The notes under the pieces are model-generated. The model saw nothing but the letters and a program-made list of their open reading frames with translations. It was not told where the DNA came from and did no database searches. A DNA stretch of 64,000 bases from Auanema rhodensis (Eukaryota > Nematoda > Chromadorea > Rhabditida > Rhabditidae), in assembly GCA_964057225.1 (NCBI GenBank), contig OZ059894.1:18072476-18136475 (forward strand). The letters are read 5' to 3'. Positions within the stretch are counted from its first letter, which is position 1, and every line of letters starts with the position of its first letter. Positions 42,815 through 54,544 of this stretch are shown here, one piece after another. Made by a program: the position numbers and the translations under genes.

Positions 42815-44359
42815 TACATTTAATTAGCATAAATTAAAGTTCACGTAAATTTCAAAGTCATGGTTACCATGCACCTATATCAATAAAAATTTGTTTTCAG
42901 TCTAATATGGAAATGGGGAATCTAATTTTAAAAACCGCATCTCTTTATCTTTTACGGGAAGCGAGTTACATACCATGTGCACATCACGTGTACATTTAAT
43001 TAGCATAAATTAAAGTTCACGTAAATTTCAAAGTCATGGTTACCATGCACCAGTATCAATGAAAATTTGTTTTTGGACTAATATGGCCATCGGGAATTTA
43101 ATTTTGAAAACGGCATCTCTTCATCTTTGAGTTACATACCATGTGTACATCACGTGTACATTTAATTAGCATAAATTAAAGTTCACGTAAATTTTAAAGT
43201 CATGGTTACCATGCACCAATATCCATAAAAATTTGTTTTTAGACTAATATGGAAATGGGGAATCTAATTTTGAAAACCGCATCTCTTTATCTTTTACGGG
43301 AAGCGAGTTACATACCATGTGCACATCACGTGTACATTTAATTAGCATAAATTAAAGTTCACGTAAATTTCAAAGTCATGGTTACCATGCACCTATATCA
43401 ATAAAAATTTGTTTTCAGTCTAATATGGAAATGGGGAATCTAATTTTGAAAACCGCATCTCTTTATCTTTTACCGGAAACGAGTTACATATCATGTGTAC
43501 ATCACGTGTACATTTAATTAGCATAAATTAAAGTTCACGTAAATTTTAAAGTCATGGTTACCATGCACCAATATCCATAAAAATTTGTTTTTAGACTAAT
43601 ATGGACATGGGGAATCTAATTTTGAAAACCGCATCTCTTTATCTTTCACGGGAAGCGAGTTACATATCATGTGCACATCACGTGTACATTTAATTAGCAT
43701 AAATTAAAGTTCACGTAAATTTCAAAGTCATGGTTACCATGCACCTATATCAATAAAAATTTGTTTTCAGTCTAATATGGAAATGGGGAATCTAATTATG
43801 AAAACCGCATCTCTTTATCTTTTACGGGAAGCGAGTTACATACCATGTGTAAATCACGTGTACATTTAATTAGCATAAATTAAAGTTCACGTAAATTTCA
43901 AAGTCATGGTTACCATGCACCTATATCAATAAAAATTTGTTTTTAGACTAATATGGGAATGGGGAATCTAATTTTGAAAACCGCATCTCTTTATCTTTTA
44001 CGGGAAGCGAGTTACATACCATGTGCACATCACGTGTACATTTAATTAGCATAAATTAAAGTTCACGTAAATTTCAAAGTCATGGTTACCATGCACCAGT
44101 ATCAATGAAAATTTGTTTTTGGACTAATATGGCCATCGGGAATTTAATTTTGAAAACGGCATCTCTTCATCTTTGAGTTACATACCATGTGTACATCACG
44201 TGTACATTTAATTAGCATAAATTAAAGTTCACGTAAATTTCAAAGTCATGGTTACCATGCGCCTATATCAATAAAAATTTGTTTTTAGTCTAATATGGCC
44301 ATGGGGAATCTAATTATGAAAACCGCATCTCTTTATCTTTTACGGGAAGCGAGTTACAT

Positions 44360-47300
44360 ACCATGTGCACATCACGTGTACATTTAATTAGCATAAATTA
44401 AAGTTCACGTAAATTTCAAAGTCATGGTTACCTTGCACCAGTATCAATGAAAATTTGTTTTCGGACTAATATGGCCATGGGGAATCTAATTTTGAAAACC
44501 GCATCTCTTTATCTTTTACCGGAAACGAGTTACATATCATGTGTACATCACGTGTACATTTAATTAGCATAAATTAAAGTTCACGTAAATTTTAAAGTCA
44601 TGGTTACCATGCACCAATATCCATAAAAATTTGTTTTCAGTCTAATATGGAAATGGGGAATCTAACTTTGAAAACCGCATATCTTTATCTTTCACGGGAA
44701 GCGAGTTACATACCATGTGCCCATCACGTGTACATTTAATTAGCATAAATTAAAGTTCACGTAAATTTTAAAGTCATGGTTACCATGCACCAATATCCAT
44801 AAAAATTTGTTTTCAGTCTAATATGGAAATGGGGAATCTAATTTTGAAAACCGCATCTCTTTATCTTTTACCGGAAACGAGTTACATATCATGTGTACAT
44901 CACGTGTACATTTAATTAGCATAAATTAAAGTTCACGTAAATTTTAAAGTCATGGTTACCATGCACCAATATCCATAAAAATTTGTTTTTAGACTAATAT
45001 GGAAATGGGGCATCTAATTTTGAAAACCGCATCTCTTTATCTTTTACGGGAAGCGAGTTACATACCATGTGCACATCACGTGTACATTTAATTAGCATAA
45101 ATTAAAGTTCACGTAAATTCTAAAGTCATAGTTACCATGCACCAATATCCATAAAAATTTGTTTTTAGACTAATATGGAAATGGGGAATCTAATTTTGAA
45201 AACCGCATCTCTTTATCTTTTACGGGAAGCGAGTTACATACCATGTGCACATCACGTGTACATTTAATTAGCATAAATTAAAGTTCACGTAAATTCTAAA
45301 GTCATGGTTACCATGCACCAATATCCATAAAAATTTGTTTTCAGTCTAATATGGAAATGGGGAATCTAACTTTGAAAACCGCATCTCTTTATCTTTCACG
45401 GGAAGCGAGTTACATACCATGTGCCCATCACGTGTACATTTAATTAGCATAAATTAAAGTTCACGTAAATTCTAAAGTCATGGTTACCATGCACCAATAT
45501 CCATAAAAATTTGTTTTTAGACTAATATGGAAATGGGGAATCTAATTTTGAAAACCGCATCTCTTTATCTTTTACGGGAAGCGAGTTACATACCATGTGC
45601 CCATCACGTGTACATTTAATTAGCATAAATTAAAGTTCACGTAAATTCTAAAGTCATGGTTACCATGCACCAATATCCATAAAAATTTGTTTTTGGACTA
45701 ATATAGCCATGGGGAATCTAATTTTGAAAACCGCATCTCTTTATCTTTTACGAGAAGCGAGTTACATACCATGTGTAAATCACGTGTACATTTAATTAGC
45801 ATAAATTAAAGTTCACGTAAATTTCAAAGTCATGGTTACCATGCACCAGTATCAATGAAAATTTGTTTTTGGACTAATATGGCCATCGGGAATTTAATTT
45901 TGAAAACGGCATCTCTTCATCTTTGAGTTACATACCATGTGTACATCACGTGTACATTTAATTAGCATAAATTAAAGTTCACGTAAATTTTAAAGTCATG
46001 GTTACCATGCACCAATATCCATAAAAATTTGTTTTTAGACTAATATGGAAATGGGGAATCTAATTTTGAAAACCGCATCTCTTTATCTTTTACGGCAAGC
46101 GAGTTACATACCATGTGCACATCACGTGTACATTTAATTAGCATAAATTAAAGTTCACGTAAATTTCAAAGTCATGGTTACCTTGCACCAGTATCAATGA
46201 AAATTTGTTTTCGGACTAATATGGCCATGGGGAATCTAATTTTGAAAACCGCATCTCTTTATCTTTTACCGGAAACGAGTTACATATCATGTGTACATCA
46301 CGTGTACATTTAATTAGCATAAATTAAAGTTCACGTAAATTTTAAAGTCATGGTTACCATGCACCAATATCCATAAAAATTTGTTTTCAGTCTAATATGG
46401 AAATGGGGAATCTAACTTTGAAAACCGCATATCTTTATCTTTCACGGGAAGCGAGTTACATACCATGTGCCCATCACGTGTACATTTAATTAGCATAAAT
46501 TAAAGTTCACGTAAATTTTAAAGTCATGGTTACCATGCACCAATATCCATAAAAATTTGTTTTCAGTCTAATATGGAAATGGGGAATCTAATTTTGAAAA
46601 CCGCATCTCTTTATCTTTTACCGGAAACGAGTTACATATCATGTGTACATCACGTGTACATTTAATTAGCATAAATTAAAGTTCACGTAAATTTTAAAGT
46701 CATGGTTACCATGCACCAATATCCATAAAAATTTGTTTTTAGACTAATATGGAAATGGGGAATCTAATTTTGAAAACCGCATCTCTTTATCTTTTACGGG
46801 AAGCGAGTTACATACCATGTGCACATCACGTGTACATTTAATTAGCATAAATTAAAGTTCACGTAAATTCTAAAGTCATGGTTACCATGCACCAATATCC
46901 ATAAAAATTTGTTTTTAGACTAATATGGAAATGGGGAATCTAATTTTGAAAACCGCATCTCTTTATCTTTTACGGGAAGCGAGTTACATACCATGTGCAC
47001 ATCACGTGTACATTTAATTAGCATAAATTAAAGTTCACGTAAATTCTAAAGTCATGGTTACCATGCACCAATATCCATAAAAATTTGTTTTCAGTCTAAT
47101 ATGGAAATGGGGAATCTAACTTTGAAAACCGCATCTCTTTATCTTTCACGGGAAGCGAGTTACATACCATGTGCCCATCACGTGTACATTTAATTAGCAT
47201 AAATTAAAGTTCACGTAAATTCTAAAGTCATGGTTACCATGCACCAATATCCATAAAAATTTGTTTTTAGACTAATATGGAAATGGGGAATCTAATTTTG

Positions 47301-47595
47301 AAAACCGCATCTCTTTATCTTTTACGGGAAGCGAGTTACATACCATGTGCCCATCACGTGTACATTTAATTAGCATAAATTAAAGTTCACGTAAATTCTA
47401 AAGTCATGGTTACCATGCACCAATATCCATAAAAATTTGTTTTTGGACTAATATAGCCATGGGGAATCTAATTTTGAAAACCGCATCTCTTTATCTTTTA
47501 CGAGAAGCGAGTTACATACCATGTGTAAATCACGTGTACATTTAATTAGCATAAATTAAAGTTCACGTAAATTTCAAAGTCATGGTTACCATGCA
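44360..47595 (+). repeat. 10-unit duplication, 1750 bp
   Basis: About 44360-45845 matches 46110-47595, period 9 x 176 + 166. Shared: GCATATCTTTATC (atcttt at 44681, 46431), AAATTCTAAAGTC units, and ATATAGCC with TTTTACGAGAAG (45705, 47455). Differences: GGGGCATCTAAT and CATAGTTACC in the left copy only, near 45010 and 45128; TACGGCAAGC precedes the right copy. Confidence 0.87.
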
Positions 47596-48054
47596 CCTAT
47601 ATCAATAAAAATTTGTTTTCAGTCTAATATGGAAATGGGGAATCTAATTTTGAAAACCGCATCTCTTTATCTTTTACGGGAAGCGAGTTACATACCATGT
47701 GCACATCACGTGTACATTTAATTAGCATAAATTAAAGTTCACGTAAATTTCAAAGTCATAGTTACCATGCACCAGTATCAATGAAAATTTGTTTTTGGAC
47801 TAATATGGCCATCGGGAATTTAATTTTGAAAACGGCATCTCTTCATCTTTGAGTTACATACCATGTGTACATCACGTGTACATTTAATTAGCATAAATTA
47901 AAGTTCACGTAAATTTTAAAGTCATGGTTACCATGCACCAATATCCATAAAAATTTGTTTTCAGTCTAATATGGAAATGGGGAATCTAACTTTGAAAACC
48001 GCATCTCTTTATCTTTCACGGGAAGCGAGTTACATACCATGTGCACATCACGTG

Positions 48055-48396
48055 TACATTTAATTAGCATAAATTAAAGTTCACGTAAATTTCAAAGTCA
48101 TGGTTACCATGCACCAGTATCAATGAAAATTTGTTTTTGGACTAATATGGCCATCGGGAATTTAATTTTGAAAACGGCATCTCTTCATCTTTGAGTTACA
48201 TACCATGTGTACATCACGTGTACATTTAATTAGCATAAATTAAAGTTCACGTAAATTTTAAAGTCATGGTTACCATGCACCAATATCCATAAAAATTTGT
48301 TTTCAGTCTAATATGGAAATGGGGAATCTAACTTTGAAAACCGCATCTCTTTATCTTTCACGGGAAGCGAGTTACATACCATGTGCACATCACGTG
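48055..48396 (+). repeat. Extra B-C pair (342 bp) inserted in a duplicated block
   Basis: Units 48055 (B, 166 bp) and 48221 (C with TAACTTTG, 176 bp) form an additional pair absent from the homologous stretch near 41.6-41.9 kb, which has one fewer B-C pair. Its neighbours at 47713 and 48397 are B units too, so B-C runs three times in a row here. This is the unit step behind the 6396 to 6738 shift. Confidence 0.85.
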
Positions 48397-49094
48397 TACA
48401 TTTAATTAGCATAAATTAAAGTTCACGTAAATTTCAAAGTCATGGTTACCATGCACCAGTATCAATGAAAATTTGTTTTTGGACTAATATGGCCATCGGG
48501 AATTTAATTTTGAAAACGGCATCTCTTCATCTTTGAGTTACATACCATGTGTACATCACGTGTACATTTAATTAGCATAAATTAAAGTTCACGTAAATTT
48601 TAAAGTCATGGTTACCATGCACCAATATCCATAAAAATTTGTTTTCAGTCTAATATGGAAATGGGGAATCTAATTTTGAAAACCGCATCTCTTTATCTTT
48701 TACCGGAAACGAGTTACATATCATGTGTACATCACGTGTACATTTAATTAGCATAAATTAAAGTTCACGAAAATTTTAAAGTCATGGTTACCATGCACCA
48801 ATATCCATAAAAATTTGTTTTTAGACTAATATGGACATGGGGAATCTAATTTTGAAAACCGCATCTCTTTATCTTTCACGGGAAGCGAGTTACATATCAT
48901 GTGCACATCACGTGTACATTTAATTAGCATAAATTAAAGTTCACGTAAATTTCAAAGTCATGGTTACCATGCACCTATATCAATAAAAATTTGTTTTCAG
49001 TCTAATATGGAAATGGGGAATCTAATTATGAAAACCGCATCTCTTTATCTTTTACGGGAAGCGAGTTACATACCATGTGTAAATCACGTGTACA

Positions 49095-49114
49095 TTTAAT
49101 TAGCATAAATTAAA
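49095..49114. other. Dyad 1: TTTAATT / AATTAAA inverted repeat
   Basis: Within the reference unit, TTTAATT (unit positions 5-11) and AATTAAA (18-24) are perfect inverted arms around a 6-nt loop AGCATA. The block is among the best conserved parts of the monomer and recurs in nearly all units; exceptions include 1399 (TTTGATT), 32093 and 35573 (TTTATTTAGC) and units with TACATGTAATT. The arms are A/T only, so any cruciform would be weak. Confidence 0.85.
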
Positions 49115-49134
49115 GTTCACGTAAATTTCAAAGT

Positions 49135-49147
49135 CATGGTTACCATG
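49135..49147. other. Dyad 2: CATGGTTACCATG
   Basis: Perfect 6-bp arms (CATGGT / ACCATG) around one central base, at unit positions 45-57. It is present in A, B and most C units. It is broken in D units (ACCTTG) and in variants with CATCGTT, CATAGTT, CATGTTT or GTTAGC. It contains a GGTNACC site, so digestion there should give a monomer ladder. Confidence 0.88.
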
Positions 49148-49250
49148 CACCTATATCAATAAAAATTTGTTTTCAGTCTAATATGGAAATGGGGAATCTA
49201 ATTTTGAAAACCGCATCTCTTTATCTTTTACGGGAAGCGAGTTACATACC

Positions 49251-49266
49251 ATGTGCACATCACGTG
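49251..49266. other. Dyad 3: adjacent palindromes ATGTGCACAT and CACGTG
   Basis: Unit positions 161-170 are a perfect 10-bp palindrome ATGTGCACAT, followed directly by the 6-bp palindrome CACGTG (171-176). In units with GTGTACATC, GTGTAAATC or GTGCCCATC the first palindrome is reduced, while CACGTG survives in almost all units (exceptions: CACTTT at 1218, CATCAAGTG units, CATTACGTG units, CACATG near 25.46 kb). CACGTG is the E-box/G-box core; whether anything binds it here is unknown. Confidence 0.85.
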
Positions 49267-49432
49267 TACATTTAATTAGCATAAATTAAAGTTCACGTAA
49301 ATTTCAAAGTCATGGTTACCATGCACCAGTATCAATGAAAATTTGTTTTTGGACTAATATGGCCATCGGGAATTTAATTTTGAAAACGGCATCTCTTCAT
49401 CTTTGAGTTACATACCATGTGTACATCACGTG
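49267..49432 (+). repeat. Representative type B monomer (166 bp, 10-bp deletion)
   Basis: Short variant lacking exactly ten bases (TACGGGAAGC, unit positions 139-148), so CTTCATCTTT runs directly into GAGTTACATACC. It nearly always carries linked markers: CACCAGTATCAATGAAAA (or CAGTAACAATG from about 53 kb on), TTTTTGGACTAATATGGCC, then ATAGGG or ATCGGG, GAATTTAATTTT, and AAAACGGCATCTCTTCATC. The 53 units start at 881, 5975, 7197, 10179, 12633, 14981, 16802, 18907, 20551, 22832, 27225, 27919, 28611, 30009, 30703, 31219, 32617, 33311, 34357, 34699, 36097, 37319, 37661, 38883, 39225, 40095, 41317, 41659, 42529, 42991, 44037, 45787, 47713, 48055, 48397, 49267, 49729, 50423, 50885, 52107, 53153, 53495, 53837, 54179, 55049, 56799, 57845, 58891, 59057, 59399, 60269, 62019 and 63065. 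Confidence 0.96.
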
Positions 49433-49552
49433 TACATTTAATTAGCATAAATTAAAGTTCACGTAAATTTTAACATGGGGAATCTAATTATGAAAACCGC
49501 ATCTCTTTATCTTTTACGGGAAGCGAGTTACATACCATGTGTAAATCACGTG
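49433..49552 (+). repeat. 120-bp truncated monomer, copy 2
   Basis: Identical junction to 42695, at the 6738-bp duplication shift, again preceded by a B unit and followed by a type A unit. Confidence 0.9.
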
Positions 49553-49894
49553 TACATTTAATTAGCATAAATTAAAGTTCACGTAAATTTCAAAGTCATG
49601 GTTACCATGCACCTATATCAATAAAAATTTGTTTTCAGTCTAATATGGAAATGGGGAATCTAATTTTAAAAACCGCATCTCTTTATCTTTTACGGGAAGC
49701 GAGTTACATACCATGTGCACATCACGTGTACATTTAATTAGCATAAATTAAAGTTCACGTAAATTTCAAAGTCATGGTTACCATGCACCAGTATCAATGA
49801 AAATTTGTTTTTGGACTAATATGGCCATCGGGAATTTAATTTTGAAAACGGCATCTCTTCATCTTTGAGTTACATACCATGTGTACATCACGTG

Positions 49895-50070
49895 TACATT
49901 TAATTAGCATAAATTAAAGTTCACGTAAATTTTAAAGTCATGGTTACCATGCACCAATATCCATAAAAATTTGTTTTTAGACTAATATGGAAATGGGGAA
50001 TCTAATTTTGAAAACCGCATCTCTTTATCTTTTACGGGAAGCGAGTTACATACCATGTGCACATCACGTG
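49895..50070 (+). repeat. Representative type C monomer (176 bp)
   Basis: Variant marked by GTAAATTTTAAAGTC (TTTTAAAG where A has TTTCAAAG), GCACCAATATCCATAAAAA, and either TTTTTAGACTAATATGG or TTTTCAGTC. In the right 37 kb a C unit follows nearly every 166-bp B unit, giving a B-C pair of 342 bp that recurs as a module. Exceptions are the B units at 42529, 49267 and 50423 (followed by a 120-bp truncated unit), 44037 (followed by a GCGCCTATATC unit) and 53495, 54179 (followed by D). Sub-variants carry TAACTTTG or TAATTTTG, and ACATGGGG or AAATGGGG. Confidence 0.93.
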
Positions 50071-50588
50071 TACATTTAATTAGCATAAATTAAAGTTCAC
50101 GTAAATTTCAAAGTCATGGTTACCATGCACCTATATCAATAAAAATTTGTTTTCAGTCTAATATGGAAATGGGGAATCTAATTTTGAAAACCGCATCTCT
50201 TTATCTTTCACGGGAAGCGAGTTACATATCATGTGCACATCACGTGTACATTTAATTAGCATAAATTAAAGTTCACGTAAATTTCAAAGTCATGGTTACC
50301 ATGCACCTATATCAATAAAAATTTGTTTTCAGTCTAATATGGAAATGGGGAATCTAATTTTGAAAACCGCATCTCTTTATCTTTTACGGGAAGCGAGTTA
50401 CATACCATGTGCACATCACGTGTTCATTTAATTAGCATAAATTAAAGTTCACGTAAATTTCAAAGTCATGGTTACCATGCACCAGTATCAATGAAAATTT
50501 GTTTTTGGACTAACATGGCCATCGGGAATTTAATTTTGAAAACGGCATCTCTTCATCTTTGAGTTACATACCATGTGTACATCACGTG

Positions 50589-50708
50589 TACATTTAATTA
50601 GCATAAATTAAAGTTCACGTAAATTTTAACATGGGGAATCTAATTATGAAAACCGCATCTCTTTATCTTTTACGGGAAGCGAGTTACATACCATGTGTAA
50701 ATCACGTG
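50589..50708 (+). repeat. 120-bp truncated monomer, copy 3
   Basis: Identical junction, 1156 bp from copy 2, the period of the 7-unit duplication at 49.1-51.2 kb. Confidence 0.9.
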
Positions 50709-51226
50709 TACATTTAATTAGCATAAATTAAAGTTCACGTAAATTTCAAAGTCATGGTTACCATGCACCTATATCAATAAAAATTTGTTTTCAGTCTAAT
50801 ATGGAAATGGGGAATCTAATTTTAAAAACCGCATCTCTTTATCTTTTACGGGAAGCGAGTTACATACCATGTGCACATCACGTGTACATTTAATTAGCAT
50901 AAATTAAAGTTCACGTAAATTTCAAAGTCATGGTTACCATGCACCAGTATCAATGAAAATTTGTTTTTGGACTAATATGGCCATCGGGAATTTAATTTTG
51001 AAAACGGCATCTCTTCATCTTTGAGTTACATACCATGTGTACATCACGTGTACATTTAATTAGCATAAATTAAAGTTCACGTAAATTTTAAAGTCATGGT
51101 TACCATGCACCAATATCCATAAAAATTTGTTTTTAGACTAATATGGAAATGGGGAATCTAATTTTGAAAACCGCATCTCTTTATCTTTTACGGCAAGCGA
51201 GTTACATACCATGTGCACATCACGTG

Positions 51227-51402
51227 TACATTTAATTAGCATAAATTAAAGTTCACGTAAATTTCAAAGTCATGGTTACCTTGCACCAGTATCAATGAAA
51301 ATTTGTTTTCGGACTAATATGGCCATGGGGAATCTAATTTTGAAAACCGCATCTCTTTATCTTTTACCGGAAACGAGTTACATATCATGTGTACATCACG
51401 TG
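51227..51402 (+). repeat. Representative type D monomer (176 bp)
   Basis: Variant marked by GGTTACCTTGCACCAGTATC and TTTTCGGACTAATATGGCC. The T in ACCTTG breaks the CATGGTTACCATG dyad seen in other classes, and the TTCG is unique to this class at that site. D units usually follow C and often end in the ACCGGAAACG form of the 139-148 block. A sub-variant with GGCCGTGGGG is shared by the copies near 55.5, 58.3 and 60.7 kb. Confidence 0.9.
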
Positions 51403-53084
51403 TACATTTAATTAGCATAAATTAAAGTTCACGTAAATTTTAAAGTCATGGTTACCATGCACCAATATCCATAAAAATTTGTTTTCAGTCTAATATGGAA
51501 ATGGGGAATCTAACTTTGAAAACCGCATATCTTTATCTTTCACGGGAAGCGAGTTACATACCATGTGCCCATCACGTGTACATTTAATTAGCATAAATTA
51601 AAGTTCACGTAAATTTTAAAGTCATGGTTACCATGCACCAATATCCATAAAAATTTGTTTTTAGACTAATATGGAAATGGGGAATCTAATTTTGAAAACC
51701 GCATCTCTTTATCTTTTACGGGAAGCGAGTTACATACCATGTGCACATCACGTGTACATTTAATTAGCATAAATTAAAGTTCACGTAAATTTCAAAGTCA
51801 TGTTTACCATGCGCCTATATCAATAAAAATTTGTTTTTAGTCTAATATGGCCATGGGGAATCTAATTATGAAAACCGCATCTCTTCATCTTTTACGGGAA
51901 GCGAGTTACATACCATGTGTAAATCACGTGTACATTTAATTAGCATAAATTAAAGTTCACGTAAATTTCAAAGTCATGGTTACCATGCACCTATATCAAT
52001 AAAAATTTGTTTTCAGTCTAATATGGAAATGGGGAATCTAATTTTGAAAACCGCATCTGTTTATCTTTCACGGGAAGCGAGTTACATACCATGTGCACAT
52101 CACGTGTACATTTAATTAGCATAAATTAAAGTTCACGTAAATTTCAAAGTCATGGTTACCATGCACCAGTATCAATGAAAATTTGTTTTTGGACTAATAT
52201 GGCCATCGGGAATTTAATTTTGAAAACGGCATCTCTTCATCTTTGAGTTACATACCATGTGTACATCACGTGTACATTTAATTAGCATAAATTAAAGTTC
52301 ACGTAAATTTTAAAGTCATGGTTACCATGCACCAATATCCATAAAAATTTGTTTTAAGACTAATATGGAAATGCGGAATCTAATTTTGAAAACCGCATCT
52401 CTTTATCTTTTACCGGAAACGAGTTACATACCATGTGCACATCACGTGTACATTTAATTAGCATAAATTAAAGTTCACGTAAATTTCAAAGTCATGGTTA
52501 CTTTGCACCAGTATCAATGAAAATTTGTTTTCGGACTAATATGGCCATGGGGAATCTAATTTTGAAAACCGCATCTCTTTATCTTTTACGGGAAGCGAGT
52601 TACATACCATGTGCACATCACGTGTACATTTAATTAGCATAAATTAAAGTTCACGTAAATTTTAAAGTCATGTTTACCATGCACCAATATCCATAAAAAT
52701 TTGTTTTTAGACTAATATGGAAATGGGGAATCTAATTTTGAAAACCGCATCTCTTTATCTTTTACGGGAAGCGAGTTACATACCATGTGCACATCACGTG
52801 TACATTTAATTAGCATAAATTAAAGTTCACGTAAATTTCAAAGTCATGGTTACCATGCACCTATATCAATAAAAATTTGTTTTCAGTCTAATATGGAAAT
52901 GGGGAATCTAATTTTGAAAACCGCATCTCTTTATCTTTTACCGGAAACGAGTTACATACCATGTGCACATCACGTGTACATTTAATTAGCATAAATTAAA
53001 GTTCACGTAAATTTCAAAGTCATGGTTACCATGCACCTATATCAATAAAAATTTGTTTTCAGTCTAATATGGAAATGGGGAATC

Positions 53085-54544
53085 TAATTTTGAAAACCGC
53101 ATCTCTTTATCTTTTACGGGAAGCGAGTTACATACCATGTGCACATCACGTGTACATTTAATTAGCATAAATTAAAGTTCACGTAAATTTCAAAGTCATG
53201 GTTACCATGCACCAGTAACAATGAAAATTTGTTTTTGGACTAATATGGCCATCGGGAATTTAATTTTGAAAACGGCATCTCTTCATCTTTGAGTTACATA
53301 CCATGTGTACATCACGTGTACATGTAATTAGCATAAATTAAAGTTCACGTAAATTTTAAAGTCATGGTTACCATGCACCAATATCCATAAAAATTTGTTT
53401 TTAGACTAATATGGAAATGGGGAATCTAATTTTGAAAACCGCATCTCTTTATCTTTTACGGGAAGCGAGTTACATACCATGTGCACATCACGTGTACATT
53501 TAATTAGCATAAATTAAAGTTCACGTAAATTTCAAAGTCATGGTTACCATGCACCAGTAACAATGAAAATTTGTTTTTGGACTAATATGGCCATCGGGAA
53601 TTTAATTTTGAAAACGGCATCTCTTCATCTTTGAGTTACATACCATGTGCACATCACGTGTACATTTAATTAGCATAAATTAAAGTTCACGTAAATTTCA
53701 AAGTCATGGTTACCTTGCACCAGTATCAATGAAAATTTGTTTTCGGACTAATATGGCCATGGGGAATCTAATTTTGAAAACCGCATCTCTTTATCTTTTA
53801 CGGGAAGCGAGTTACATACCATGTGCACATCACGTGTACATTTAATTAGCATAAATTAAAGTTCACGTAAATTTCAAAGTCATGGTTACCATGCACCAGT
53901 AACAATGAAAATTTGTTTTTGGACTAATATGGCCATCGGGAATTTAATTTTGAAAACGGCATCTCTTCATCTTTGAGTTACATACCATGTGTACATCACG
54001 TGTACATGTAATTAGCATAAATTAAAGTTCACGTAAATTTTAAAGTCATGGTTACCATGCACCAATATCCATAAAAATTTGTTTTTAGACTAATATGGAA
54101 ATGGGGAATCTAATTTTGAAAACCGCATCTCTTTATCTTTTACGGGAAGCGAGTTACATACCATGTGCACATCACGTGTACATTTAATTAGCATAAATTA
54201 AAGTTCACGTAAATTTCAAAGTCATGGTTACCATGCACCAGTAACAATGAAAATTTGTTTTTGGACTAATATGGCCATCGGGAATTTAATTTTGAAAACG
54301 GCATCTCTTCATCTTTGAGTTACATACCATGTGCACATCACGTGTACATTTAATTAGCATAAATTAAAGTTCACGTAAATTTCAAAGTCATGGTTACCTT
54401 GCACCAGTATCAATGAAAATTTGTTTTCGGACTAATATGGCCATGGGGAATCTAATTTTGAAAACCGCATCTCTTTATCTTTTACGGGAAGCGAGTTACA
54501 TACCATGTGCACATCACGTGTACATTTAATTAGCATAAATTAAA
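53085..54544 (+). repeat. 4-unit duplication, 684 bp
   Basis: About 53085-53860 matches 53769-54544, period 2 x 176 + 2 x 166. It carries the CAGTAACAATG B units (53153, 53495, 53837, 54179) and the TACATGTAATT start (53319, 54003). The TACATGTAATT state appears first here and marks seven units from here to the right end. Confidence 0.87.

Larger units (their letters stand above)
49091..49266 (+). repeat. Representative type A monomer (176 bp)
   Basis: One full-length unit chosen as reference for the commonest class. Diagnostic features are GCACCTATATCAATAAAAA at unit positions 57-75, TTTTCAGTC near 80-88, ATGGAAATGGGG near 93-104, and an intact TACGGGAAGC block at 139-148. It holds five CpG sites, two of them in the CGGGAAGCGA stretch. 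Many A units, in the middle third especially, are preceded by a unit ending GTGTAAATC, others by GTGCACATC or GTGTACATC. The unit start is arbitrary; I phased on the conserved TACATTTAATTAGC. Confidence 0.95.
40680..50198 (+). repeat. Dispersed duplication, shift 6396 growing to 6738 bp
   Basis: About 40680-42000 matches 47076-48400 at a shift of 6396 bp (CATAGTTACC at 41361 and 47757), while 42025-43460 matches 48763-50198 at 6738 bp (GTTCACGAAAATTTT at 42025 and 48763; the 120-bp unit at 42695 and 49433). The 342-bp jump is one extra B-C pair gained in the right copy. The GTGTAAAACACGTTTAC state at 42339 is not in the right copy. Confidence 0.85.
49110..51192 (+). repeat. 7-unit duplication, 1156 bp, including a 120-bp unit
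   Basis: About 49110-50036 matches 50266-51192; the period is 4 x 176 + 2 x 166 + 120. Each copy runs A, B, 120-bp truncated unit, A with TTTTAAAAACC, B, C. Differences: GTGTTCATTT and GGACTAACATGG in the right copy's B unit (50423). The copies part at TACGGGAAGC / TACGGCAAGC. Confidence 0.88.

Noticed and set aside
49155-49165. AATAAA polyadenylation-like hexamer in type A units
   Set aside because: It is part of the repeated A-rich stretch with no associated gene or transcript end.
49261-49266. CACGTG as a functional E-box/G-box promoter element
   Set aside because: It recurs once per monomer in a gene-free array; without a promoter or transcript nothing supports regulation beyond the bare hexamer.
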